Of a DNA stretch of 64,000 bases, positions 52,190 to 61,672 are shown one piece after another. The DNA comes from Firmicutes bacterium UBA6806 (lineage in GTDB: Bacteria; Bacillota; Clostridia; Peptostreptococcales; Acidaminobacteraceae). The DNA lies in assembly GCA_002452745.1 (NCBI GenBank), contig DKFC01000043.1, forward strand, positions 45,209-109,208. Reading direction: 5' to 3'. Below the pieces are notes generated by a model, which was not told the DNA's origin, ran no database searches, and worked only from the letters and a program-made list of their open reading frames with translations. The translations under genes and the position numbers were made by a program. Positions within the stretch are counted from its first letter, which is position 1, and each line of letters opens with the position of its first letter.

Positions 52190-53629
52190 CTATCTATTTA
52201 ATTGCTCTAAGACCATTTTGCAAATCATTTCAATTTCATCTTGATTTGGCAGCTTAGAAGCTGATGTTGTCTTTGACTCTTCGAGTCCGTATGCCATCCA
52301 TCTTGTGTTGATTAAATGTAGCGGTGTGACATTGTCTCCTGTTGCACTGCCTCCAACTGTTCCGCATCCAAGCGTAAACGATGGTGCAAGACCTGTGCTG
52401 AGTCCAACTGCCCCATGAGTTGAAGGGGTATTGACTAAAAATCTGGAAACTGGTTTTTTCATGGCGAATTCACGGATGATGGCATCATCTTTTGAATGAA
52501 TAGAAAGCGAGTGACCCAGTCCGCCGTTTTCAAGAAGTGCAAAACAAGTTTCACAGGCTTCATGCCAGTTTTCAACCACATAGAATCCCAAAAGCTGTGT
52601 CAGTTTTTCCTTTGAGAAAGGGTGTTTAGGCCCAATACCAGGCTCATCACTCACTAACAATTTAACATGAGCTGGAATTGTTATTCCCGCCATTTCAGCG
52701 ATATAATGAGCTGAACGACCTACGATTTTAGGGTTCATGCCGCCATTAGGTCTTTCCATAACGCGTTTCACTTTTTCAAGTTCTTCGCCCCTTAAGAAGT
52801 AACCGCCATTTCTAACCACTGCTTCTCTAACCTTTTGCTCAATGCACTTTTCAGTGACAATTGACTGTTCAGATGCACAAACGGTTCCGTAGTCAAACCC
52901 CTTTGATCTAAAGATTTTTTCGACAGCGTCTTCTATATCAGCACTTCTTTCAATGTAGGCAGGCACATTTCCCGGTCCAACACCAAGTGCTGGCGTTCCA
53001 GAGCTGTATGCCGCCTTGACCATTGCAGAACCACCAGTTGCCAAAATCATGCTGATGTCGTCATGCTTCATCAGGGCATCTGTGGCTTCCATAGTCGGCA
53101 TGGAAATACAGTTTATGAGGTCTTCAGGCAGTCCGTTCAAGTAGCAAGCCTCTCTTAAAACTCGAACGGTTTCAGAGATGCATTTAAGTGCAGATGGATG
53201 GGGACTAAAGACAATTGAATTTCCCGCTTTAAGTGCGATTAATGATTTGTATATAACCGTTGAAGTTGGATTTGTGGAAGGAATCAGACCTGCAATGACA
53301 CCCATTGGCGTTGCTATCTGATAGACCTTTCTCTCATGATCCTCATGAATAACTCCAACTGTTTTCATGTCTTTCATATACTGCCAAAGCGTTTTGCTCG
53401 CCAGTACGTTCTTAGCTTTTTTGTCTTCCCATTTACCAAACCCTGTTTCTTGGTTTGCCAATTTTGCAAGGGCTTCTGCATTTTCATAGGCTATCTTTGA
53501 GATGCCTTCCACCGCATCATCCAAGGCCGTTTGAGAAAGTCCCACGAGCTTTGTTTGAGCGATTTTTGCCTGTTTTACCAAAGTTCTAACTTCTTGGATG
53601 GAGGCTAAATCTCTATCTAATATCGTCAT
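52190..53629 (-). CDS. eutE: CoA-acylating acetaldehyde dehydrogenase EutE
   Basis: This 479-residue aldehyde dehydrogenase has the catalytic Cys in YGTVCASEQ and nucleotide motifs typical of EutE/PduP, and oxidises acetaldehyde to acetyl-CoA. The N-terminal helix (SIQEVRTLVKQAKIAQ) and C-terminal helix (IEMICKMVLEQL) look like encapsulation sequences. Its start overlaps the eutK stop (ATGA) with GGAGG upstream. Confidence 0.94.
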   Translation of the reverse strand: MTILDRDLASIQEVRTLVKQAKIAQTKLVGLSQTALDDAVEGISKIAYENAEALAKLANQETGFGKWEDKKAKNVLASKTLWQYMKDMKTVGVIHEDHERKVYQIATPMGVIAGLIPSTNPTSTVIYKSLIALKAGNSIVFSPHPSALKCISETVRVLREACYLNGLPEDLINCISMPTMEATDALMKHDDISMILATGGSAMVKAAYSSGTPALGVGPGNVPAYIERSADIEDAVEKIFRSKGFDYGTVCASEQSIVTEKCIEQKVREAVVRNGGYFLRGEELEKVKRVMERPNGGMNPKIVGRSAHYIAEMAGITIPAHVKLLVSDEPGIGPKHPFSKEKLTQLLGFYVVENWHEACETCFALLENGGLGHSLSIHSKDDAIIREFAMKKPVSRFLVNTPSTHGAVGLSTGLAPSFTLGCGTVGGSATGDNVTPLHLINTRWMAYGLEESKTTSASKLPNQDEIEMICKMVLEQLNR

Positions 53630-54258
53630 TTCGAATCTCCTCCCTTATGGTGTTTGCGAATTGCTGTAACCAATTCCTCTTTGTTGGCAAATTTAATCAT
53701 ACCTCTATCTATTGTGCTGAGGTTGAGCTGTCTTGCCAACTGTCTGAGCTGAACCACTTTTAATCGGTCGATTCCGCCCTTTTCGAAAATTGAATACGTC
53801 TTGTTTTTAAAGGATACCGTCATATTCTGAGATGGCTCTGTTGCCGATTTGGAGTTGTCAGGCGCTTCTAAATCGCCGTTATCAAGGATTTCATCTACTA
53901 CTTCGTCTTGCCCTTCAACTGCTTCGGTGTGAGCGGTTTCATCGTGAATTTCTTTACTGTCCGCTTTTTCATTTGTGTCATCATCTGATTCCGTTCTCAC
54001 AATTCCCCAGACATCTTGTGACAGTCTCGGTATAACATGGGCCGATATGACTTCGCCCACTTTTGATGCCGCCGCAACTCCTGCGTCAACCGCGGCAGAA
54101 ACAGCGCCAACATCGCCTTCAAAGGTAATCATCACCAGACCGCCTTCAGCGAGTTCCTTGCTCACCAGTTTGACATTGGCCGCTTTAAGTGCTGCATCCA
54201 GTGCCTCTATTGAAGCCACCAACCCTTTTGTTTCTATAAGTCCAATGGCATTATTCAT
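53626..54258 (-). CDS. eutK: EutK-like BMC shell protein with acidic linker and Rho_N/SAP-like tail
   Basis: This 210-residue protein has a BMC domain (1-82), a very acidic Asp/Glu linker (about 88-144) and a C-terminal region (about 163-205, LKVVQLRQLARQL... KEELVTAIRKH). That tail resembles the helix-loop-helix of SAP or Rho N-terminal domains, which bind nucleic acids. E. coli EutK also has a small nucleic-acid-binding-like C-terminal domain, but of winged-helix type. It lies between eutL and eutE. Confidence 0.85.
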   Translation of the reverse strand: MNNAIGLIETKGLVASIEALDAALKAANVKLVSKELAEGGLVMITFEGDVGAVSAAVDAGVAAASKVGEVISAHVIPRLSQDVWGIVRTESDDDTNEKADSKEIHDETAHTEAVEGQDEVVDEILDNGDLEAPDNSKSATEPSQNMTVSFKNKTYSIFEKGGIDRLKVVQLRQLARQLNLSTIDRGMIKFANKEELVTAIRKHHKGGDSK

Positions 54259-54268
54259 AATCCTTCAC

Positions 54269-54922
54269 CTAGTATTTAGTCGGATTGTCTGCGACAAATT
54301 TAACCGCATCGGCAAACGCATCACATGCCGCCTTGCAAGCTGACTGGCTTCCTGTTAACAATCCGCCGCCGAAGTTTGTTTCAGATGGTGGGCCATAAAA
54401 TGCTGCCATTCTTACATCAGCTGCTTTTAATGCCGCATCCAGTGCGTACATCGCTTCAATTGGAGGTGCAATCAAATATGCAATTGCCTCGCCTTCTGGA
54501 ATTTCAGCGATTTGAGATAAATAGCTTCCTGTTCTGGAAATACAGTGAGCATAATATGCGATGCTATCGTCATCGTTTGCACTGTAGAAACAAGCATCGT
54601 TTTCGATAAAGTCAATCGCTGCATTTAAACCACTTCTAACTTCTGCTGGTGTTGGGCCAGACAAGATGCCGATAAATTCACCAGCGAGTTTAGTGTTGGC
54701 ATTTGCCGCTCCACCATAAAATGATTTCGCATATGCCACTTGAACTTCTGCTTTTTTAGTGGCTTCATCAAGTGCTGTGTAGCCAACATCATCGCAATCA
54801 GTTGTAATCATTCCCACAGAACGATGTCCTTCAGGCAAGTTTAGTTTTTCTTTCATGTCATCGTCCACATTTGGAATCAATTTGACACTTAAAACGGTCA
54901 CTTTTAACGGATCATTTCTCAT
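54269..54922 (-). CDS. eutL: Tandem-BMC shell protein EutL
   Basis: This 217-residue EutL-family protein has two circularly permuted BMC domains and forms trimers with a gated central pore that may bind ethanolamine or admit cofactors. The GLNAAIDFIENDACFYSA segment is typical. TAGGAGG precedes the start, 11 bases after eutC. Confidence 0.93.
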   Translation of the reverse strand: MRNDPLKVTVLSVKLIPNVDDDMKEKLNLPEGHRSVGMITTDCDDVGYTALDEATKKAEVQVAYAKSFYGGAANANTKLAGEFIGILSGPTPAEVRSGLNAAIDFIENDACFYSANDDDSIAYYAHCISRTGSYLSQIAEIPEGEAIAYLIAPPIEAMYALDAALKAADVRMAAFYGPPSETNFGGGLLTGSQSACKAACDAFADAVKFVADNPTKY

Positions 54923-54932
54923 GATATCCCTC

Positions 54933-55811
54933 CTATAATTTTAAATCGACGCCGCTCTTCTTCTCGATGAGGATGCGTTTGATAATATCTGCAATATGCG
55001 CTCCGGCTTCCACCGCAGGCGTACCGTTCTTATGGATGTTGCTGACAACGGTTCTAAGCGATTCAGGGTTGCCCACTTTGCCTTTGTAGATCATGTAACA
55101 GCTCATGGATTCACCAGTTGCAAGACCCGGTCTTTCACCAATCAGCACCACTGTAGCCTCAGCACCTGTAAGTTCTGAGATGTGATCCATTGCTGGCACA
55201 CGGCCGTATTTTACGAAAAATGGTGCTGGAATATCTATTCCGTGATTTCTAAGACCTTGTTCAATTGCCTTGAACGTATCATATGCATTTGCTTCTATAG
55301 CGGTTGACGATAAGCCGTCAGAAATATAGACTTGCACTCTAGGAGCGCTTTTTGTGTTTTCTTTTAACTTTTTAATTGACTCTGCGTTGATGATTCTGCC
55401 GAGGTCAGGCCTTGTCAAATACTCGTCTTTGTCGCTGACTTCTGTTTGGAGGCTCAACCAGCCGTGTTTTTGGATGAGTTCTTCTGGAACATCTGTAAAT
55501 ACAGCGTCTTGGGCAACAGCATGATCTGCTCTAAATCTGAGCATAGTCTGTGTTGTGTATCTAGGGCCTGCTCTCCAAATACCCACTCTTGCAGGTGTTG
55601 ATTTTTTATAGTTTAAGTACGCTTCCTTGTTTTCTGGACTTGGCACTTCAAAGAAGTTTTCCATTTCATAGGCAGTGATATCCGGAAGGTCACAATTATC
55701 TATTTCGCATGCTTTTGTTTCCACAGTTGCAGTCGTTGGCACACTATCAGAGGAAGTGTTCAGCTCTCTGATAACCTGCTCGATGATGCTCTTTAAGTTT
55801 GATTCAGTCAT
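54933..55811 (-). CDS. eutC: Ethanolamine ammonia-lyase small subunit
   Basis: This 292-residue EutC has an N-terminal encapsulation helix (LKSIIEQVIRELN), RVGIWRAGPRYTT, and C-terminal cobalamin-contacting regions including EAGAHIADII. With EutB it forms the AdoCbl-dependent lyase that splits ethanolamine into acetaldehyde and ammonia. AGAGGGGGAG precedes the start, 17 bases after eutB. Confidence 0.95.
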   Translation of the reverse strand: MTESNLKSIIEQVIRELNTSSDSVPTTATVETKACEIDNCDLPDITAYEMENFFEVPSPENKEAYLNYKKSTPARVGIWRAGPRYTTQTMLRFRADHAVAQDAVFTDVPEELIQKHGWLSLQTEVSDKDEYLTRPDLGRIINAESIKKLKENTKSAPRVQVYISDGLSSTAIEANAYDTFKAIEQGLRNHGIDIPAPFFVKYGRVPAMDHISELTGAEATVVLIGERPGLATGESMSCYMIYKGKVGNPESLRTVVSNIHKNGTPAVEAGAHIADIIKRILIEKKSGVDLKL

Positions 55812-55827
55812 ATCAGTCTCCCCCTCT

Positions 55828-57192
55828 CTATTTCATAAACACTGACGCATCGCCAGCTTTTTCAGTGAATTTTCCATCTTTGACAAAGCCCATTTTTTCC
55901 ATCCATTCACCAAATTCTTTAACAGGTTTGAGTTTTAAGACAGATCTAAGGGTTTGCGCTTCGTGGTATCCAGTACATTGATAGTTCAGCATGATGTCAT
56001 CTCCAGCTGGGATTCCCATGAAGTAATTACAGCCTGCAGCAGATAAAAGAACCGCCAAGTTTTCAATATCATTTTGATCCGCTTTCATATGGTTTGTATA
56101 GCATGCATCTACACCCATTGGAATACCAGTGAGTTTACCCATGAAGTGATCTTCAAGGCCAGCTCTGATAACTTGCTTGCTGTCATACAGATATTCTGGT
56201 CCAATAAACCCAACCACTGTGTTGACCAAGAAAGGCTGATATCTTTTGGCAAGGCCATAGCATCTAGCTTCCATCGTCACTTGATCTGCACCGTGATGCG
56301 CGTCACTTGAAAGTTCAGAACCCTGTCCAGTTTCAAAGTACATGACATTTGGTCCTGTGCTCGTTCCCTGTCTCAAGACGAGATCTCTTGCCTCTTGAAG
56401 CATGTCAGCAGTGATACCAAAAGCCTCGTTGCCCTTTTGAGAACCCGCTATAGATTGGAATATAAGATCAGATGGCGCGCCTTTTTTGATTGCTTCCATT
56501 TGTGTTGTAACATGCGCTAAAACACATTGTTGAGTTGGAATTTCCCATTTGCGTTTGAATTCATCAAACATTTTAAGAACATTTCCAACGCTTTCCACAG
56601 TATCATTTACTGGATTGAGACCGATTACAGCGTCGCCGACACCATATGTCAAACCTTCCATAAGTGATACCATGATACCGTCTAAGTTATCTGTTGTATG
56701 GTTTGGTTGAAGTCTGATGCCCAGAACGCCTTCCTCGCCGATTGTAGTATTACAATGTGCTGTGATTCTGATTTTGCTTGCTGCATAAACCAAGTCCAAG
56801 TTTGTCATGAGCTTTGTAACAGCCGCCACCATCTCAGAAGTCAATCCTCTTGAAATGCGTTTAATCATATCGCCGTCAACATGGTCATCTAAGAGCCACT
56901 CTCTGAATTCACCAACAGTCATATCTTTGATTTCACCGTAGATAGTCATGTTTAAATCATCATAGATGATTCGAGTGACTTCGTCCTCTTCATAAGGTAC
57001 TACCGGGTTGTTGAAAATGTCTTCAAGCGTTAAATTGCTGAGAACTTCTTTTGCCGCTATGCGTTCTGTAACGGTTTCCGCTGCGATTCCGGCAAGTTTA
57101 TCCCCTGATTTCTCTTCGTTGGCCTTTGCCAAAACCTCTTTGACACTGCCGAACTCATAAACTTGTCCGAATAATGATGTTTTGAGTCTCAT
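55828..57192 (-). CDS. eutB: Ethanolamine ammonia-lyase large subunit
   Basis: This 454-residue EutB is full length, with a TIM-barrel core and family motifs VGDAVIGLNPVNDT and EQ-region residues such as QGSELSSDAHHGADQ. It holds the active site where the adenosyl radical abstracts hydrogen from ethanolamine. GAGAGGAG precedes the start, 34 bases after eutA. Confidence 0.96.
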   Translation of the reverse strand: MRLKTSLFGQVYEFGSVKEVLAKANEEKSGDKLAGIAAETVTERIAAKEVLSNLTLEDIFNNPVVPYEEDEVTRIIYDDLNMTIYGEIKDMTVGEFREWLLDDHVDGDMIKRISRGLTSEMVAAVTKLMTNLDLVYAASKIRITAHCNTTIGEEGVLGIRLQPNHTTDNLDGIMVSLMEGLTYGVGDAVIGLNPVNDTVESVGNVLKMFDEFKRKWEIPTQQCVLAHVTTQMEAIKKGAPSDLIFQSIAGSQKGNEAFGITADMLQEARDLVLRQGTSTGPNVMYFETGQGSELSSDAHHGADQVTMEARCYGLAKRYQPFLVNTVVGFIGPEYLYDSKQVIRAGLEDHFMGKLTGIPMGVDACYTNHMKADQNDIENLAVLLSAAGCNYFMGIPAGDDIMLNYQCTGYHEAQTLRSVLKLKPVKEFGEWMEKMGFVKDGKFTEKAGDASVFMK

Positions 57193-57225
57193 CTCTCTAC
57201 TCCTCTCACCTTTTTATGGTCTGTT

Positions 57226-58644
57226 TCAATACCCAAACAGCAGGGTTTTTATAATAACTGGAACAACCTGTCCATCGGCGACAGGCATTCCAATGTCAAT
57301 GTAGTCGCCATTGTCTACAGTTACTGAATCTATACAAATCACCGGCGTGCCCGGCGACAGATTCCCTCTAATGCTGAGGCCTAGGGATTTGGCCAAATCC
57401 TGATCTATCAGGACAATGAGTGGAAGACCAGCCTCCACAACTTCTTTCATACCTTCCACAATATCCTTTGCCAACTCCTGAAGGATGTCGAACCCATACG
57501 ATTTGCTCCCCTTGAGCGCCAAAGCCACTTGACTTTGATCAGACTGTGACCTAAACCAGTTCAGCCTATTTCGAATTGCTTCAACTCTCCTTGACGAGGG
57601 CAGTTTTTCCTCTTCTACTGTCATCTTTAGGATTGGGATATTTTTCAGCGGTAGAAGATGCGCATCATAGTGAATGGTACTTCCGCTGATATCAGTTGTA
57701 TGAGTCCCAGCGCCTATGACAGTGGCTCTTATGGTCTCTTCGGCATGTATCACCTTGATTTTGGAATCTTCAAATGCTCGGCGGATGCATCTTCCCAGTA
57801 CCACGCCTATATCCCCAAATACCAGTGCATCTGAATACTCTGTTTGAACGCAGTCGGCAACACCGCCTGAGAAGAACACCGCATCTACTTTGCCTTCGAA
57901 GACCAGCGGATGGTCTGTCACCAGCAACTGATGATGTTCCATGTGCTGTTCACGCCTCTCCGCCACCCCTACCATGACCTCTGCCATGATGTCTGTCAGT
58001 TTCGAAATTTCAGATTCATCGTATTTCACCCCTTCTGACAAACGTCCTCCGGTAGCTTCCACTAACTTCTTCATCTTCTTGGAAAGGTAGTACACCTTTT
58101 TATCCTCGTCGATTTTTATCAGTCTGCCGCCTATGTCATAACAAGCGGCGCCAACAACTTCTCCATTTCTGTAGACAGCTACATTTGTAGTGCCGCCACC
58201 TATGTCGAAGTTCATGGTGGTACAGCTGTGATCTTTGGAATAAGCCCATGCCCCAGACCCCTTTCCAGCTAAAATGCCTTCGAGGTCAGGCCCTGCTGTG
58301 GCCACCACAAAATCACCTGCCAGCCCACTGAGCATTTCCAAAACATATTCGGCATTTTCCTTTCTAGCTGTTTCACCAGTGATAATCACCGCCCCTGTGT
58401 CCACCATGTCAGGCTTCATGTTGGCTTCCTCGTAAACGCCTTCTATAATTTTCCTGACGGCTTCTGCGTCTATGGTTTCCGCATTGACAAGCGGTGTGAA
58501 GTAGATTGGACTTCTGTAAAGAACCTCTTTATCCACTATTTTTACTGTGGGTACAGTCCAAGCGGACGCCGTGTTCTCTATTCCCATTTCGCAAAATACC
58601 AATTGAGTGGTGGAGGTTCCTATGTCTATGCCGACGCTTATCAT
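57226..58644 (-). CDS. eutA: Ethanolamine ammonia-lyase reactivating factor EutA
   Basis: This 472-residue ATPase of the actin/Hsp70 fold (VGIDIGTSTTQL at the N-terminus, NFDIGGGTTNVAV near 150) removes inactivated cobalamin from EutBC. ATG 58644 has GAAGGAG five bases upstream; the earlier in-frame ATG at 58737 lies within the terminator leader. Read-through of that leader probably controls entry into the catalytic part of the operon. Confidence 0.93.
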   Translation of the reverse strand: MISVGIDIGTSTTQLVFCEMGIENTASAWTVPTVKIVDKEVLYRSPIYFTPLVNAETIDAEAVRKIIEGVYEEANMKPDMVDTGAVIITGETARKENAEYVLEMLSGLAGDFVVATAGPDLEGILAGKGSGAWAYSKDHSCTTMNFDIGGGTTNVAVYRNGEVVGAACYDIGGRLIKIDEDKKVYYLSKKMKKLVEATGGRLSEGVKYDESEISKLTDIMAEVMVGVAERREQHMEHHQLLVTDHPLVFEGKVDAVFFSGGVADCVQTEYSDALVFGDIGVVLGRCIRRAFEDSKIKVIHAEETIRATVIGAGTHTTDISGSTIHYDAHLLPLKNIPILKMTVEEEKLPSSRRVEAIRNRLNWFRSQSDQSQVALALKGSKSYGFDILQELAKDIVEGMKEVVEAGLPLIVLIDQDLAKSLGLSIRGNLSPGTPVICIDSVTVDNGDYIDIGMPVADGQVVPVIIKTLLFGY

Positions 58645-58690
58645 TGTCTCCTTCACGTGTGCCTCCTCGCAGTTCAACTGCTTGCTTATA

Positions 58691-58735
58691 CAAAAAAAGA
58701 CGTCAAAGCCCGAATTCACTCCGGGATTTAACGTC
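58691..58735 (-). terminator. Regulated terminator before eutA
   Basis: GACGTTAAATCCCG pairs with CGGGCTTTGACGTC (small mismatches) and is followed by seven T on the minus strand. It lies between eutW and eutA, inside one operon, so it should be overridden by EutV antitermination. Confidence 0.8.
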
Positions 58736-58773
58736 ATCGTTATTATTCTAGGGCCATACGCCAGTGTATCGCC
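58729..58773 (-). promoter_or_regulatory. Candidate EutV-binding dual hairpin in the eutA leader
   Basis: P1 (58752-58773) is GGC-ATAC/GTAT-GCC around the hexaloop ACTGGC, which has A1 and G4 as required by ANTAR regulators. P2 (58729-58742) is TAAC/GTTA around GATGAC (G4 present, A1 absent). It overlaps the 5' arm of the terminator, so the two structures exclude each other. P1 starts right after the eutW stop. Confidence 0.55.
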
Positions 58774-58774
58774 T

Positions 58775-60199
58775 TTATGAAGTTATGTCAGTTTTCATCT
58801 TAAAGTCAAAACTGACCTTTGTGCCCTCTGGGCCAGAATCTATTGAATAGCAACCTTTCAGTTTGTCAGCAATGATGCTCTTGACGATTTTCATGCCCAA
58901 ACTGCCCTCGCGAGCATTTTCGATGTTGAATCCCACACCGTTGTCCTGCACGAGGATGCTGGAATATTGAATTCCCTGCTGTATTTTCACTTCTATACTG
59001 CCTTCTCTTCGTCCCACAAACGCATACTGCATGCTGTTCTGAACGAGTTCATTGACAACTAGAGCTATTGAAGTTGCCAAGTCTGAACTGATTTTAAACG
59101 TATCGCCAGTAATAAAAAGATCCACCTGACAGGAATCACTTGGAATACTCATGGCATTGGTGATGATGCGTTCCAATATCGTCTTGATATCCACATCATC
59201 TACACCGTTTTGAGCCAAAATCTCGTGTGTGACCGCTATGCTGATGACTCTGCTGATACTCTCTTCAAAAGCCCTCTTGGCTTCTTCATTTGCAATCCGT
59301 CTGGATTGAAGCCGCAAGAGACTGGCAATTGTCTGTAAGTTGTTCTTTACTCTATGATGAATCTCCCTAATCGCCACTGATTTTGATATCAGCTCTTTTT
59401 CAATGGCCTTCTCGTCCGTGATGTCCTTTATTACCATAACCATCCCTGCTAGGTCTGAATTGCTAAACTTCATCCCTGCATATTTAACCTTTAACGTAAA
59501 TTTGTCAATATCTACTTCTGATACTTTGGTGGAAGTCATGCGGATAACATCTTCAAACCTGCTTCCATCCAAAACCAAGTTATCAAACGGAATCCCCACC
59601 AGTTCATCCAAATAGCCCAGCTTTCTATACAGCTGTGCCGCCACTGGGTTTAAACTCTGGGACATGCCGCTTGGATCGAAGATGACGATACCATCATTGA
59701 GATATGGCTGCATTAATATCTTCTCATTCATGGTGTTCATCAGTGTTTCTGTGAGTTGTTCCGTCGTCTCCGACAGAATCTGCATTCTGGCATTTTCATT
59801 TTCTTTATCGAATACGTCCGTTTCCACAATCAGGCAAGCAATTGTCGTGCCTTGATCGTTCTTGATGGGAACGACGTTCTGTTTGACGATTTGATCTTCT
59901 TGTGTGATTGCTCTAAGGTCTCTGGTCGGCATCCCGAGTTCCAGCGTTCTAACTGCCGCTGGTTCGTTATGTCTATACGCAAATTCGCCCACTACCGTCT
60001 CTTTGTACATGGATTTATGCAGCGTTGGCTTGGCTTCCGCCACCACGATTGCGACGCCTGACTCTCTTGTCATGCAGTCGATGAACACATCCGCTTTCAT
60101 GAGGTTTGCCATCAGCGGCATTTGTTTTCTCACCTCAATGAGCTGTTCAATATCCTTATGAGTCAAATTTGTATACTCACCACAGAGTTTTTCGAGCAT
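58775..60199 (-). CDS. eutW: Sensor histidine kinase EutW
   Basis: This is a 474-residue soluble kinase with an N-terminal sensor region (1-140), a PAS-like domain (about 145-260), a HisKA_2 phospho-acceptor in EIHHRVKNNLQTIASLL, and an HATPase domain. EutW phosphorylates EutV in response to ethanolamine. ATG 60199 with AGGTGA upstream is preferred; ATG 60220 is inside eutV. No membrane helices were seen. Confidence 0.92.
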   Translation of the reverse strand: MLEKLCGEYTNLTHKDIEQLIEVRKQMPLMANLMKADVFIDCMTRESGVAIVVAEAKPTLHKSMYKETVVGEFAYRHNEPAAVRTLELGMPTRDLRAITQEDQIVKQNVVPIKNDQGTTIACLIVETDVFDKENENARMQILSETTEQLTETLMNTMNEKILMQPYLNDGIVIFDPSGMSQSLNPVAAQLYRKLGYLDELVGIPFDNLVLDGSRFEDVIRMTSTKVSEVDIDKFTLKVKYAGMKFSNSDLAGMVMVIKDITDEKAIEKELISKSVAIREIHHRVKNNLQTIASLLRLQSRRIANEEAKRAFEESISRVISIAVTHEILAQNGVDDVDIKTILERIITNAMSIPSDSCQVDLFITGDTFKISSDLATSIALVVNELVQNSMQYAFVGRREGSIEVKIQQGIQYSSILVQDNGVGFNIENAREGSLGMKIVKSIIADKLKGCYSIDSGPEGTKVSFDFKMKTDITS

Positions 60200-60203
60200 A
60201 TCA

Positions 60204-60782
60204 TCACCTAGCCTCTTCATTGAGTAAAATGATGCGTGATATTTCCTTCATTGAGCATCTCTTATCCATGCTCATCTTTCGGATGTAATTGTATGCATCT
60301 TCTTCGTTCATTTGCTCACGTTTCATGAGCACGCTCTTGGCTCTGTCTATAAAGACCCTCGCCTCCAGCTTTTCATTTGCCTTGTCTGTCTCAGATTTTA
60401 TCTGTTCAAATTCTTGGGACTTGTGGATGGCAATTTCCACAGCCGGTAAAATCGCCTTTTCGGTGACTGGCTTCACCAGATAATTGATGACGCCCACTTC
60501 TTTCGCTTTTTCTATGAATTCCCTGCCGCTGTAGGCCGTCAGCAGCATGACGCCGCATTTCAGTCCCTCTTCTCTTATGAGCTTAGCCGCCATCAGGCCA
60601 TCCAAAAGTGGCATCTTCACATCTAAAATCACCAAGTCCGGTTGATGCTTTTTACAAAGTTCCACTGCATCAAATCCGTCAACTGCCTGCCCTACGACTT
60701 CGTATCCGGCATCTTCCAGCATCTCGGCAATGTTCATTCTGGTGATAGGTTCATCATCGGCAATGACAATTTTCCTACACAT
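60204..60782 (-). CDS. eutV: ANTAR-type antitermination response regulator EutV
   Basis: This 192-residue regulator has a receiver domain with phospho-acceptor Asp54 (VILDVKMP) and a C-terminal ANTAR RNA-binding domain (about 125-187). When phosphorylated by EutW and with adenosylcobalamin available, EutV binds dual hairpins and prevents terminators in eut mRNA. Such targets are visible before eutS and eutA. AAGGGGG precedes the start. Confidence 0.94.
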   Translation of the reverse strand: MCRKIVIADDEPITRMNIAEMLEDAGYEVVGQAVDGFDAVELCKKHQPDLVILDVKMPLLDGLMAAKLIREEGLKCGVMLLTAYSGREFIEKAKEVGVINYLVKPVTEKAILPAVEIAIHKSQEFEQIKSETDKANEKLEARVFIDRAKSVLMKREQMNEEDAYNYIRKMSMDKRCSMKEISRIILLNEEAR

Positions 60783-60820
60783 GGCTTGTCCCCCTTATAT
60801 TCTAACCTTCTAAATTGGTA

Positions 60821-61264
60821 TTATTTCTTTTGAAGTCCCTCTAGCAGGGCATCCATGCCCTGATTTGTACAGGCACTCACTTCATATATTTCCGAGGCAC
60901 CTGCATCCACTAGATACCGCCTCGCCCTCTGATGGTTCGCCTCACCCGTCTCAGACATTCTCATGTCTGACTTCGTCAGGATTCCAACCACTTTGATGTT
61001 GAACATATCGCCAAATCCCGGTGGGAAATAGCTCTCCTCTGAGGTCATATCCTGCACCAGCGCAATAATGTCAGCATCAAAAGACAATGTAATCAGCGCA
61101 TTGTAATATCTAGGGTTTTCTAGATACTCTCCCGGGGTGTCTATTAGGTTGCCATAGTACTCCGTCGCCTGCGTCTTTTTATAGACGATTTCCTCTCGTT
61201 TCAAATTCTGAATCAGTGTTGTCTTGCCAGCGCCTGTCTTTCCTACGAAAATAACCCTTGCCAT
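60821..61264 (-). CDS. eutP: GTPase-like protein EutP
   Basis: This 147-residue P-loop protein has Walker A GKTGAGKTTL (about 8-17), a DTPG-like switch segment (IDTPGEYL) and TKSD nucleotide-specificity residues. EutP/PduV proteins are small GTPase- or acetate-kinase-like factors associated with the microcompartment. ATG 61264 overlaps the stop of eutS (TGATG). An in-frame GTG sits one codon earlier. Confidence 0.92.
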   Translation of the reverse strand: MARVIFVGKTGAGKTTLIQNLKREEIVYKKTQATEYYGNLIDTPGEYLENPRYYNALITLSFDADIIALVQDMTSEESYFPPGFGDMFNIKVVGILTKSDMRMSETGEANHQRARRYLVDAGASEIYEVSACTNQGMDALLEGLQKK

Positions 61265-61614
61265 CACGACCTCGTCAACACTGCCGGGGTAAATTTAAGG
61301 ATGCTCTCTAGAACCCCTACCACTTCCTTGACACCTTCCTCAACACTGCCCACATCTCCCACAATTACCAGCGAACCACTGAATCTGTCTAAGAATCCAA
61401 TTTGAACACCCGATGCTTTTGTGGCGATATCTGCGGCAATGATCGCACCTTCACTTGGTGTGATGGTCAATATGCCTATTGCTCCTGTCTGTTCTTCATT
61501 TAAACCGAGTTTTTTGCAGACCTCCGCTCGAGGATTTGCAATTATATGTGCAAGTGTGATTTGCTTACCGGGAACGTATTCCTGAATCACACGTTGTTTT
61601 TCCATGAAACTCAC
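61264..61614 (-). CDS. eutS: BMC shell protein EutS
   Basis: This 116-residue circularly permuted BMC protein of the EutS/PduU type forms bent hexamers at shell edges. It is the first gene of the operon. ACGGAGGTG precedes the start. A promoter and an antitermination leader lie directly upstream. Confidence 0.94.
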   Translation of the reverse strand: MSFMEKQRVIQEYVPGKQITLAHIIANPRAEVCKKLGLNEEQTGAIGILTITPSEGAIIAADIATKASGVQIGFLDRFSGSLVIVGDVGSVEEGVKEVVGVLESILKFTPAVLTRS

Positions 61615-61632
61615 CTCCGTACAAATTTTTAC

Positions 61633-61672
61633 AAAAAAAAGCTCGCAGTTATCATGTGATCACCACGAGCTT
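61633..61672 (-). terminator. Regulated terminator in the eutS leader
   Basis: AAGCTCG (61666-61672) pairs with CGAGCTT (61639-61645), followed by a run of eight T on the minus strand. Its 5' arm overlaps hairpin P2, so antiterminator and terminator exclude each other. Confidence 0.88.

Noticed and set aside
58645..58737. N-terminal extension of EutA
   Set aside because: It would be translated from the terminator loop region; ATG 58644 has a better ribosome site and matches the family N-terminus.
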